Both the position numbers and the translations under genes were made by a program. Of a stretch of DNA of 23,413 nt, positions 1-8,042 are shown piece by piece (the first letter of the stretch is position 1; each line of letters starts with the position of its first letter). Source of the stretch: Acidaminobacter sp. (GTDB lineage: Bacteria > Bacillota_A > Clostridia > Peptostreptococcales > Acidaminobacteraceae); contig WXFH01000296.1 in the NCBI GenBank assembly GCA_009881125.1, forward strand, positions 1 to 23,413, read 5' to 3'. The notes under the pieces are model-generated. The model made no database searches. It was not told where the DNA came from and saw only the letters and a program-made list of their open reading frames with translations.

Positions 1-30
1 TCATTATGATGCGATAATAAAAAAAGGATC

Positions 31-2442
31 GTGATCATTAAAATGATAAATTTTGTAAATGACTTCAATATAGAGCTTGATCGAGAAAAAATTTTTAAAT
101 TAATGAAATGTCATGTCGGCAGCGGTGCTTATATTGAAGCCTGCAAAGTATTCAATAAACTACAAAATGAATTCAGCGGACTAATTGACCCTAAAGGGAT
201 TTTTTCATTAACGGAACGTTCAGACCCATTTGGTTCAATAGAACCGGTAAACAGGTCGAAAAAAATAGTTTTGGCTGCAGTTACCTTGGGGGCGTCTTTA
301 GAAGACAGGATCCAGGGTTTGTTTGCTGAAGGGGAATACCTGGAAGGCATGATGCTGGATGTCATAGCGGATGAGTATTTATTCAATATGAGCAATTTGA
401 TGTATGAAGAGATCGTTCGAGCGTGTCAGCCATTCGGTTTAAAATTAAGCTGCAGAGTGACACCTGGAGACGCTGGCATGCCAATGGCGTTCCAACGAGT
501 GATTTTTGATGCAATTAGAGCAGATTTGAACTTAGCGCTGGACATCACGAATTATTATATGCTTAAGCCTGTAAAATCAATGATGTATTTGTACGGGGCA
601 GACGAAGAATTTTCAAATATCCAAAGAAACCAAAGCTGCGAAAACTGTGAAAATTCAACTTGTACCTATAGAGAAGAACCAATAATAGTCATTGTGGAAG
701 AGGGCAGCCGCTCGTTTGAAGTGGTGTATAATCCCAAGGAAAGTCTGCTGCATACTTTAGTGAAAAAAGCAGACCTTGTATCACCCTGTGGTGGACATGG
801 AACTTGTGGAAAATGTAAAATATTACTCCTTGAGGGAGAAATAGAAATAACAGAATCTGATTATAAAAAACTTTCAGATGAAGAAATTCTTGCTGGGTAC
901 CGGCTTGCTTGCAGTGCGTTTCCAAGTCAGAATTGTAAAATCAGAATTTTGAGTGAGGCGGATCGAAAGAGTTTAATTATCACAGACTTTATTGAAAAAA
1001 GAAATGAGCTTCATCCGTGGATAGAAACCATATCCATCGTACTGCCTGAAAACCGGAGATCGGGAACCAGTGCAGTGCAATGGGTAAAGGATGTCACTAG
1101 TGAACGCAAGTTTTCTTTGAAGTCATTATGGTCTCTTTCGGAAATTCTTGAAGCCAACAATCCTCCTGAGACACTTTTCTTGTCGATGAGTGAAGAGGAA
1201 GTATTCGATATATCAGACCGATTTAAGGATAAATTTGGAATTGTTGTGGATATTGGAACCACGACCGTAGTAGTCGGTCTTGTGAACTTGCAGACTGGTG
1301 AATTGTGTGATCGGCACCCTGTATTGAACAGTCAAAAAAAATACGGTGCTGATGTCATTACCCGCATTCAATATGCTTCTCAAAAACTTCCGAATTTATT
1401 GGAACTAAATGCTGCTATTTTAAACGACATATTGGACGGAATCGAATATTTGTGTCAAACCTGTAACATTGATCCAAGCAGTATTCATGATATTGTCGTA
1501 GCAGGAAATACAACGATGCTGCATCTATTTATGGGAATCCATTGCAAAACTATTGGTGTTTCACCATTTCTGTCTGTCTCCTTATATAAACATGTATTTA
1601 ATTTTGGGGAGGTTTTTAAGCGGGACCTTATTCAGTCACGGGTCAGCATTATGCCGGGGATAGCCGCTTATGTAGGTTCTGATATAGTGATGGGTGTTTT
1701 GAATTGCAACATGGATTTAAAAGACGAAATTGCTCTGCTTATTGATATTGGCACAAATGGTGAAATGGTGATCGGAAACAAGAGCAGATTGATGTGTTTG
1801 GCTACAGCTGCGGGGCCTGCATTTGAAGGGGCCAATATATCTTGCGGGACAGGATGTGTGGATGGAGCGATCAACGCCATTTATATAGAAGGGGATACAT
1901 TCAAGTTCACTACGATAGGAAATAATTCGCCTGTTGGAATTTGTGGATCGGGTGTAATTGACATGGTTTATTCGTCGCTCAGCTATGGTATTATAGACGA
2001 GACTGGCCATATAGAAAACGCTGAGTTAAAGGAAGGAATCATGATTTCAGACAGCCCGGAATCGACGAAAATTTCATTCAGTCAAAAGGACTTCAGAGAA
2101 GTACAACTTGCGAAATCTGCAATTCGTACTGGTATAGACATTTTAATTTCGAGATTTGGCTGTAGTTATGGAGATATAAAGCGAGTCTATATTGCTGGTG
2201 GATTTGGCAGTAAAATGGACATTAAGAGTGCGGTAGGAATAGGTATGATCCCTCAAGCGTTGGAAGGTATAGTCGTTTCTATTGGCAATAGTGCTTTAGG
2301 TGGTGCAATAGATTATATACTTGATAAAAATAATGATGATCGTGTCAATCGAATTCTTCATATAACAGAGTATGTGGATATATCAAAAGACAAAAATTTC
2401 AATGACTTATTTATTGATAACCTTACCTTTGGCAGCAAATAA
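31..2442 (+). CDS. Fused corrinoid-protein activator: MetH-activation-like domain, 2Fe-2S ferredoxin domain and RACo-type ASKHA ATPase
   Basis: Probable ATP-dependent reductive activator that returns inactive Co(II) corrinoid proteins to Co(I). Residues about 1-195 resemble the MetH activation fold, with a TLGxxLE stretch near 86 and a CRVTPGDAG segment near 141. A C-x2-C-x4-C motif follows (C203, C206, C211). A plant-type 2Fe-2S ferredoxin domain has C253, C259, C262 and C294. From about residue 400 there is an ASKHA ATPase of the RACo/DUF4445 type: DIGTTT near 407, AGNTTM near 491, DIGTNGEM near 572, and AGGFGSK near the end. Typical RACo proteins are, from memory, about 600-650 residues and lack the first part, so at 803 residues this looks like a fusion. 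The start is uncertain: GTG at 31 lies 2 bases from AAGGA and ATG at 43 lies 14 bases away. It implies a corrinoid methyltransferase nearby, but no corrinoid-binding protein is seen in the window. Confidence 0.85.
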   Translation: MIIKMINFVNDFNIELDREKIFKLMKCHVGSGAYIEACKVFNKLQNEFSGLIDPKGIFSLTERSDPFGSIEPVNRSKKIVLAAVTLGASLEDRIQGLFAEGEYLEGMMLDVIADEYLFNMSNLMYEEIVRACQPFGLKLSCRVTPGDAGMPMAFQRVIFDAIRADLNLALDITNYYMLKPVKSMMYLYGADEEFSNIQRNQSCENCENSTCTYREEPIIVIVEEGSRSFEVVYNPKESLLHTLVKKADLVSPCGGHGTCGKCKILLLEGEIEITESDYKKLSDEEILAGYRLACSAFPSQNCKIRILSEADRKSLIITDFIEKRNELHPWIETISIVLPENRRSGTSAVQWVKDVTSERKFSLKSLWSLSEILEANNPPETLFLSMSEEEVFDISDRFKDKFGIVVDIGTTTVVVGLVNLQTGELCDRHPVLNSQKKYGADVITRIQYASQKLPNLLELNAAILNDILDGIEYLCQTCNIDPSSIHDIVVAGNTTMLHLFMGIHCKTIGVSPFLSVSLYKHVFNFGEVFKRDLIQSRVSIMPGIAAYVGSDIVMGVLNCNMDLKDEIALLIDIGTNGEMVIGNKSRLMCLATAAGPAFEGANISCGTGCVDGAINAIYIEGDTFKFTTIGNNSPVGICGSGVIDMVYSSLSYGIIDETGHIENAELKEGIMISDSPESTKISFSQKDFREVQLAKSAIRTGIDILISRFGCSYGDIKRVYIAGGFGSKMDIKSAVGIGMIPQALEGIVVSIGNSALGGAIDYILDKNNDDRVNRILHITEYVDISKDKNFNDLFIDNLTFGSK

Positions 2443-2557
2443 AATATAGGACTGACACCAAAAGCCTTCGGAGCATTTATTTGAGTTTAAGATTATAAAA
2501 GTCGGCTATCCCCTAGAAGTAAATTGCAAACAGTGCTTAAAAAAGGGGGCATGTGGT

Positions 2558-4255
2558 GTGGGATTTAAGTATCTTGCGGATTGCAGAAGTATGGTTGATG
2601 TGATCAATACATTGCTGGAAGAACATCAGCTCAATGTAAAATTTAGATTTCAGAGATCATTAGAAGATCCAAAGACTCAGACCAGCAACAATTCGAAAAA
2701 AAATACAAAAGCGACGTTCAAGAAAAAGGGTGATTTGGACAGGCTGTCTGAGTCGGAGGATTGCGTACTCGTTTCGCATAAGATCGACTCGAAGGAGAAG
2801 CTGGATATCTACAATCCAGATGGTTTTCTGATTGGAGCATTATTGATTGAGTCTGATAGTGTGATGCCGTCCGCTAATGAATTTACTCTGACAGATGAAA
2901 TAATAAGGATTTTGGAATCGTCCTATGATGGATTGTGGATCACGGATGGAAAAGGTAAGGTTTTGTATACCAATTTGGCAAATGAAAGATTGACTGGAAT
3001 CAAGAGAGAAGATGTTGTGGGTAAAATGACCCATGAATTAATTAATCAAAAGCTTTTTTCGGTTTCTGCGACATTAGCTGTTATGAATGAACATAAAAGA
3101 GTTACTATAATGGGCTATAATTATAAGACAAATAAGCAGGTCCTGATCACAGGAAACCCCATCTTTAACAATGATGGTGAGCTAGCCTTTATTGTAAATA
3201 ACGTACGAGACATTACAGAGTTCGATAACTTACGAAAAGAATTAAATGATAAAGACAAGATTATTGATCAGCAAAAAATTGAAATTGAAAAACTGAAGAA
3301 CAGTAAAAAATCAATGAATCGTGGTTATATTTTTCGCAGCGGGATTATGAGCGAAATATTTGAATTAACCCAGCGTGTTGGACGATTTGATCTTAATGTT
3401 CTGATTTTAGGCGAATCCGGATCGGGAAAAGAAGTCGTTGCGGATAGTATTGTAGATGCAAGTGATCGACGTGACAAACCGTTCATTAAAGTTAACTGTG
3501 GTGCGATTCCTGAGTCTTTACTTGAGTCTGAGCTGTTTGGTTATGAAAAGGGCGCTTTTACGGGTGCGCACCAAAAGGGAAAAATAGGGATGTTCGAACT
3601 TGCAAATGGCGGTACGATTTTATTGGATGAAGTGGCAGATATCCCTCTCAATTTACAGGTGAAATTGCTCCGGGCAATCCAAGGCAAGGAAATCATGAGG
3701 CTTGGCGGATCAAAAACGATAAAATTGGACGTTAGAATCATAGCGGCGACTAATAAAAATCTTGAGGAAATGGCTCGCGAAGGATTATTTCGAGAAGATT
3801 TATTTTACAGGCTGAATGTTGTTGGAATCACCGTACCCCCGTTACGTGAACGCAGAGAAGATATCCCTGTGCTGATTCATCACTTTTTAAAAAAATTCGC
3901 TGATAAGCATAAGGTTGAGAAATCTATTGAAACTGATTTAACGGATTTCTTGTGCAATTATTCATGGCCTGGAAATGTACGCGAGCTTGAAAATCTTATT
4001 GAGAATCTTGTTGTTTTAACACGTGAGCCGGTGATTAGAAAAATGCATCTGCCGGAGAGAATGCTTAGAAATACCAGCGAAGGATATCCGATTATTGATC
4101 TGCACGGCATCATGCCATTAAAAGAGGCCGTGGGGATCCTGGAGGATAAGCTGATTGAAATGGCAATGCATGAATACGGAACAACGCGAAAGGCAGCACA
4201 GGCACTTGGCGTTGATCAGTCCACCATTGTAAGGAAGCTGAATAAGCAGACCTAA
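2558..4255 (+). CDS. Sigma-54-dependent transcriptional activator (PAS, AAA+, TyrR-type HTH)
   Basis: Bacterial enhancer-binding protein of 565 residues that would open sigma-54 promoters. The N-terminal part (1-110) is an unrecognised sensor-like region with a low-complexity Asn/Lys stretch near 43-57. A PAS domain spans about 112-222 and a short coiled coil about 222-252. The AAA+ domain has Walker A GESGSGKE at 285-292, the sigma-54 contact loop GAFTGA at 332-337, Walker B ending in Asp-Glu at 357-358, and an arginine-rich PPLRERREDIP segment near 427. The C-terminal helix-turn-helix (about 541-563) resembles TyrR/RocR-type regulators. The GTG start is chosen because AAAAGGGGG lies just upstream and the ATG at 2551 runs into a stop at once. 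Two good sigma-54 promoters lie downstream in the window, so local control is the simplest reading. The PAS ligand is unknown. Confidence 0.93.
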   Translation: MGFKYLADCRSMVDVINTLLEEHQLNVKFRFQRSLEDPKTQTSNNSKKNTKATFKKKGDLDRLSESEDCVLVSHKIDSKEKLDIYNPDGFLIGALLIESDSVMPSANEFTLTDEIIRILESSYDGLWITDGKGKVLYTNLANERLTGIKREDVVGKMTHELINQKLFSVSATLAVMNEHKRVTIMGYNYKTNKQVLITGNPIFNNDGELAFIVNNVRDITEFDNLRKELNDKDKIIDQQKIEIEKLKNSKKSMNRGYIFRSGIMSEIFELTQRVGRFDLNVLILGESGSGKEVVADSIVDASDRRDKPFIKVNCGAIPESLLESELFGYEKGAFTGAHQKGKIGMFELANGGTILLDEVADIPLNLQVKLLRAIQGKEIMRLGGSKTIKLDVRIIAATNKNLEEMAREGLFREDLFYRLNVVGITVPPLRERREDIPVLIHHFLKKFADKHKVEKSIETDLTDFLCNYSWPGNVRELENLIENLVVLTREPVIRKMHLPERMLRNTSEGYPIIDLHGIMPLKEAVGILEDKLIEMAMHEYGTTRKAAQALGVDQSTIVRKLNKQT

Positions 4256-4313
4256 GTTCAAGTCCGTTAAAGTGAGGAGACGAAAGCTTAGCAGTGCTTA
4301 GTCGGGGGTGAAT

Positions 4314-4330
4314 TTTCAAATGATTTGAAA
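4314..4330. repeat. Perfect 17-bp inverted repeat (TTTCAAAT-G-ATTTGAAA)
   Basis: Two 8-base arms around a central G lie between the regulator gene and its terminator-like hairpin. The 15-mer at 4311-4325 recurs exactly at 9536-9550, upstream of the second sigma-54 promoter. It could be a regulator-binding site, or a chance AT-rich match. Confidence 0.4.
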
Positions 4331-4333
4331 CTT

Positions 4334-4374
4334 AAAATGTCCTCGCTGTCAGATTGATGGAAGGACATTTTTTT
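4334..4374 (+). terminator. Rho-independent terminator after the sigma-54 regulator gene
   Basis: AAATGTCC (4335-4342) pairs with GGACATTT (4363-4370), and the flanking A and T runs extend the stem. The loop is 20 bases and the stem runs directly into TTTT. It would separate the regulator from the small downstream gene. Confidence 0.6.
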
Positions 4375-4480
4375 AAATAAAAATCGTCCTAAGTGCATTC
4401 CCCTCCGACCTTGTCAATCGATGAATCAATGAATTAATAAGTCGATAGGAAATAAAAAATCGCAAAGCGTGGTGTGGTTT

Positions 4481-4708
4481 ATGACAATAACAATTAGGAA
4501 TGCTTCCTATATCAACTTAAAATCAAATCAAGTTTTATCGACAACAAATAATGGTGCTACAATCCTCGGACTATTGACTGAATATAAGGTTGAAGAAAGT
4601 GTGATTAGAACAGTAACATTTTTGGTAAATGGGATCCCTGCCAAATATCATGACATATTGAAGGATGGAGATGAAGTTGTCGTGATCCCGGTAATTGTGG
4701 GCGGATGA
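4481..4708 (+). CDS. MoaD/ThiS-like ubiquitin-fold sulfur carrier
   Basis: Small protein of 75 residues from ATG 4481. In-frame GTGs at 4469 and 4472 give slightly longer forms. No start has a clear ribosome binding site; ATG 4481 fits the beginning of the first beta strand. The protein ends in Gly-Gly, as MoaD and ThiS do when they are adenylated and thiocarboxylated. The FLVNG and GDEVVVIPVIVGG segments are typical of this fold. A MoaD role would be donation of dithiolene sulfur to molybdopterin, the cofactor needed by the tungsten-type AOR encoded at 12352-14250. No activating E1-like enzyme or MoaE is present in the window. A ThiS-like role or another sulfur-transfer role is also possible. 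Confidence 0.72.
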   Translation: MTITIRNASYINLKSNQVLSTTNNGATILGLLTEYKVEESVIRTVTFLVNGIPAKYHDILKDGDEVVVIPVIVGG

Positions 4709-4959
4709 TGTGTTGATGCAGAACCGCATTTTTTCGATGCGCCATTACATCAATTTTTCTTATGGTTTCTTATTGATATGATAATTTTATATTTGATTCA
4801 TTTAACCTTTCTGTTTTTATTTTTAGAATAACCAGAATATTGAAATATTACGCCCAGAGAGGTCGAATTGGTCTTTTTCGATTTAAATTTGCAAGATTTA
4901 ATTAAGAAAATTGCATTTATTTAAACAAACTCTGCAAATATTCTCAAAATTGACTGGAT
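4709..4959 (+). promoter_or_regulatory. AT-rich intergenic control region upstream of the first sigma-54 promoter
   Basis: This non-coding stretch leads to the promoter at 4960. It holds an AATATT-GA-AATATT dyad (4836-4849), centred about 140 bases before the predicted transcription start, and a TGCAAATATT element (4933-4942). Similar AATATTG/CAATATT elements lie upstream of the second sigma-54 promoter, so they are candidate activator sites. A 4-bp hairpin with a T run (4716-4734) is too weak to call a terminator. No gene is seen. Confidence 0.4.
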
Positions 4960-4975
4960 TGGCACAAACCTTGCT
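4960..4975 (+). promoter_or_regulatory. Sigma-54 (-24/-12) promoter for the UroD-like/TRAP operon
   Basis: TGGCAC-AAACC-TTGCT closely matches the TGGCAC-N5-TTGCW consensus, with the invariant GG and GC separated by exactly 10 bases. Transcription should start near 4986, about 23 bases before the ATG at 5009. The sigma-54 activator encoded at 2558-4255 is the obvious candidate regulator. Confidence 0.88.
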
Positions 4976-5008
4976 TTTATATTCATTGAATAGATAAGGG
5001 GGTTAAAC

Positions 5009-6178
5009 ATGGTGCAGATGAACTCCAGGGACCGCGTAAAAAGAGCTTTAAATCATCTGGAGTCAGACCGTGTGCCAATCGATATCGGGGGCATATCGAC
5101 GCTGACAACATTCCATCGGGATGCCTATAAAAAGCTGCAGACACATCTTGGTATGGACAATCCTATCAGCTTGACATCCATGCCATCACAGTCTGTTTTT
5201 CCTGATGAATCTATGAGACGGCGATTTAAAGCGGACTGTTATCCGCTGACGATTATGGCGCCGTACGGCTCTCAATTAAGTCCAAAGATTGAAAGCGATG
5301 GTGCGACGACCTATGTGGATGAATGGGGTGTTAAATGGAGGTCACCCAAAAATGGATTATATTATGATGCCATCGGCCACCCGCTTTTGGATTGCACACT
5401 TGACGACATTGAAAAATTCAATTGGCCAGACCCTAGAGACAGCAGCAGGATCGCTGGACTTGGGAAGCTGGCAAAAGAGCTTTACGAAGGTACGGATTAT
5501 GCTCTGATCATGAATGGCCCACTTTATGGAGGTGTTTACGTTCCGTGTCAGTGGCTCATGGGCTTTGAAGAATTCTTCTTAAAAATGATTTTGGAACCTA
5601 GAGTAGTTGAGGCTCTTCTAGATAGAATTGTTGCTTATCACATAGGGCAATGGAATCTGATCTTGGATGAAGCCGGAAAGTATCTCGAAGCAGTCGTCAT
5701 TTGTGATGACCTGGGCACGCAAAGCAGCCCAATTATGAAGCCTTCCATTTACAGAGAGCTGATCAAGCCAGCGCATAAGAAAATCGTTTCTTTCATCAAG
5801 TCCAAAGCGGATATCAAAGTCATCTATCATAGTGATGGTGCGATTTCCGAATTTTTGCCCGATATTGTTGATGTTGGCTTTGATGTTCTAAATCCTTTAC
5901 AGATTTCTGCTGTAGGCATGAATGACACAGCGCAGCTAAAGAGAGACTTTGGAAAGAAATTATCATTTTGGGGTGCGGGATGTGAAAGTCAAAGCACCTT
6001 GACACATGGAACGGTTGCGGAAATTCGAGCGGAAGTTGAGCAGCGCGTGCGGGATTTGGCACCGGGTGGTGGTCTGATTCTTGGTTCAGTGCACAACATT
6101 CAAAGAGATGCACCTGTAGAAAATGTTGTCGCATTTTATGATGCACTATACGAATTTGGCACTAAGTTTTACAAATAA
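5009..6178 (+). CDS. Uroporphyrinogen decarboxylase-fold (MtaA/UroD-like) protein
   Basis: Member of the UroD/MtaA superfamily (389 residues), whose anaerobic members often move methyl groups between corrinoid proteins and a thiol or folate carrier. Family landmarks are NSRDRVKRALNH near 5, NPLQISAVGM near 295, the FWGAGCESQ strand near 320, and the C-terminal GGGLILGSVHNIQRDAP segment. MtaA-type enzymes usually carry a zinc-binding His-X-Cys. Here the equivalent appears to be H274-S-D276, although C325 is available in the next strand. It is unlikely to be haem-pathway HemE: there are no haem genes nearby and it is first in a sigma-54 transport operon. The start ATG follows AAGGGGGTT. The corrinoid activator at 31-2442 supports a methyl-transfer role, but the substrate is unknown. 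Confidence 0.8.
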   Translation: MVQMNSRDRVKRALNHLESDRVPIDIGGISTLTTFHRDAYKKLQTHLGMDNPISLTSMPSQSVFPDESMRRRFKADCYPLTIMAPYGSQLSPKIESDGATTYVDEWGVKWRSPKNGLYYDAIGHPLLDCTLDDIEKFNWPDPRDSSRIAGLGKLAKELYEGTDYALIMNGPLYGGVYVPCQWLMGFEEFFLKMILEPRVVEALLDRIVAYHIGQWNLILDEAGKYLEAVVICDDLGTQSSPIMKPSIYRELIKPAHKKIVSFIKSKADIKVIYHSDGAISEFLPDIVDVGFDVLNPLQISAVGMNDTAQLKRDFGKKLSFWGAGCESQSTLTHGTVAEIRAEVEQRVRDLAPGGGLILGSVHNIQRDAPVENVVAFYDALYEFGTKFYK

Positions 6179-6203
6179 TAAAAACAATCAGGGAGGAAAT
6201 TTA

Positions 6204-7253
6204 ATGAAAAAATTAGTTGCTCTACTGCTTTCGCTCGTCCTGGTATTCTCACTCGCTGCCTGCGGCAGCAACAGCGCTCCGGCTGTGGCAGAACCAGCGG
6301 CTGCTCCTGAACCTGCAACTGAAAAAGTAACCATCAAGATCGCAACTGTTATCTCCGGTGACAGCAGCCCTACGCTTCAGGCCTTGAACATGTTCAAGGA
6401 AAATATAGAAGCAAAGTCACAAGGACATATAGAAGTTCAGCTCTTCCCGGGCGGTCAGCTTGGAACAGCTATTGAGTTGATGGATCAAGCCAGAAACGGC
6501 GATATTCAGATGACAACCTCTAATCCTTTGACGGTGAATACAACCATTACCGAACTCGCGACGCTTGACCAATATTTTCTCTTTGATGATTCTGCCCATG
6601 CCTACCGTTTCTTTGACAGCGAAGGCGGTCAATATCTGCTTGACACCTATCAACAAATGGGCCTTCAGGGGTTAGGTTATTTCCCTCTTGGATTCCGCCA
6701 GATGACTAACAGCAAAAAACCGATCAATACGATGGAAGACTTTAAGGGTCTTAAAATTCGTGGCTATAACCCAGTGCAGATCGCAGTTTGGGAATCTGTA
6801 GGGTGTAACCTTAGCAGCGTGGCTTGGGGCGAGCTGTTCAGCGCGCTGCAGCAGAACCTGATCGACGGTCAGGAAGGCGCGATTACAAGCTTTTCTGAAG
6901 CAAGATTCTATGAAGTCCAGAAATATGTCACACTCACGAACCATATGTTCTCAACGGATGTCTTAGTCGCAAATCAGGAATTCATGGCCTCCTTGAGCGA
7001 TGAAGACCGCGCGATGGTCGAAAGCGAATTGGCAACTGTATTCGCATGGCAGCAAGATAAAGTTGTGACTTCAACCCAGGAACTCATTGACTCTATTGCA
7101 GCTGACTATGGCGTCGAATTTAATGAGATCCCTGCAGAGACGCTCGCAAAAATGAAGGAAATTATGGCGCCGATCACAGAAGAAAATATTGTTAAGATTT
7201 CGGGACGGGAAGTCTTTGATAAGGTCATGGCTTACGTCGAAGAAGTCAGATAA
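6204..7253 (+). CDS. TRAP transporter substrate-binding lipoprotein (DctP family)
   Basis: Extracytoplasmic solute receptor of a TRAP carboxylate transporter, 349 residues. The start is ATG 6204, preceded by GGGAGG at 6191-6196; upstream in-frame ATGs lie inside the previous gene. A lipoprotein signal peptide ends in the lipobox LAAC with C20, followed by an Ala/Pro/Glu-rich linker (26-40). The core shows the DctP pattern: VQLFPGGQLG near 78, GFRQMTNSKKPI with R165, and MEDFKGLKIRG with R186, the position that usually holds the ligand carboxylate. This suggests an organic acid or sugar acid ligand. It lies 25 bases after the UroD-like gene and before the two membrane subunits, with an intergenic hairpin that may raise its expression. 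Confidence 0.93.
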   Translation: MKKLVALLLSLVLVFSLAACGSNSAPAVAEPAAAPEPATEKVTIKIATVISGDSSPTLQALNMFKENIEAKSQGHIEVQLFPGGQLGTAIELMDQARNGDIQMTTSNPLTVNTTITELATLDQYFLFDDSAHAYRFFDSEGGQYLLDTYQQMGLQGLGYFPLGFRQMTNSKKPINTMEDFKGLKIRGYNPVQIAVWESVGCNLSSVAWGELFSALQQNLIDGQEGAITSFSEARFYEVQKYVTLTNHMFSTDVLVANQEFMASLSDEDRAMVESELATVFAWQQDKVVTSTQELIDSIAADYGVEFNEIPAETLAKMKEIMAPITEENIVKISGREVFDKVMAYVEEVR

Positions 7254-7274
7254 GTTATTACCATACTGTCGGTG

Positions 7275-7308
7275 AATTCGGGCTCTGTTAAGAGTTGGAG
7301 CCCGAATT
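7275..7308 (+). terminator. Intercistronic stem-loop between the TRAP receptor and permease genes
   Basis: AATTCGGGCTC (7275-7285) pairs perfectly with GAGCCCGAATT (7298-7308) around a 12-base loop. The following TATTAT tail is weak. It is more likely a partial terminator or an mRNA-stabilising hairpin that gives more receptor than permease than a full stop. Confidence 0.6.
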
Positions 7309-7388
7309 TATTATACATAGTGTTGCCGGGTAAAGTCGGCATAATGACATCTCGCAGATATTTTCGCTATAGATAATGGGGGTTCGAT

Positions 7389-8042
7389 ATGTCATCTTTA
7401 AAAAGAATACTTAAATGGCTCGATATCAATTTGGAACCGCTGTTTATCATGGTAATATTTATAGTCATGACTTGTCTGATTACTATCCAGGTTATTAAGC
7501 GTTTCATTTACGGTTCGGGTTTTGCCTGGGGAGAAGAGTTTTCGGTATTTATGTTTGTTTGGATTGTTTTCTTGGGAATTTCCTATGCGTTCCGAAATAA
7601 TCGACAAATCGGTGTCGACTTCCTTCGCGATAGTCTCCCTGAAAAACTTAGAAAAATTTTAGTGGTTGCAGTTGAAATTTCAATGCTGGTTTTGATGTGC
7701 GTTTTCCTGTCCGGAGCAATAGCCAATGTGCAAGCGGTAGCAAAATTTGGAGATAAGGTTCAATCTGTTCCGATCAGCCTCAACGTCTTATACTTTGCAG
7801 CGGTCACAGGGTATACCTTATCCCTCGTTCGGCTGATTCAATCAATTATATGGAAGATCAAGCGGTTTAACGCTTCTTATGAATTGTTTTTGAATCGAGG
7901 AGGACTGTATTCCGGGGCGAGTGATATATTTTTTATGCCACTCGAATACAAAGAAGCTATGGATTCGAAACTTATCTCAGAGCTGGTCGAAGAAGAAGCT
8001 ATGGGATTGTATAAAAAGAAAAGGGGAGGTGCATCACTTTGA
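7389..8042 (+). CDS. TRAP transporter small permease (DctQ family)
   Basis: Small membrane subunit of the TRAP transporter, 217 residues. Four hydrophobic segments lie at about 18-36, 50-69, 90-112 and 131-152. The FAWGEEFSVFMFVW segment near 45 is characteristic of DctQ. The protein has an unusual charged C-terminal tail of about 60 residues (156-217) beyond the last membrane helix. The ATG follows a GGGGG ribosome binding site. Its stop overlaps the TTG start of the large permease gene, so translation is coupled and the two subunits should be made in equal amounts. It pairs with the receptor encoded just upstream. Confidence 0.9.
   Translation: MSSLKRILKWLDINLEPLFIMVIFIVMTCLITIQVIKRFIYGSGFAWGEEFSVFMFVWIVFLGISYAFRNNRQIGVDFLRDSLPEKLRKILVVAVEISMLVLMCVFLSGAIANVQAVAKFGDKVQSVPISLNVLYFAAVTGYTLSLVRLIQSIIWKIKRFNASYELFLNRGGLYSGASDIFFMPLEYKEAMDSKLISELVEEEAMGLYKKKRGGASL

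Noticed and set aside
4256..4480. Possible molybdenum or tungsten cofactor riboswitch before the MoaD-like gene
   Set aside because: Only a terminator-like hairpin, a 17-bp palindrome and a short imperfect stem were visible; no recognisable riboswitch core.
4716..4734. Terminator after the MoaD-like gene
   Set aside because: The stem is only four base pairs despite the following T run.
5009..6178. Annotation as haem-pathway uroporphyrinogen decarboxylase (HemE)
   Set aside because: It has a sigma-54 promoter, a TRAP operon context and MtaA-like family features; no haem genes are nearby.
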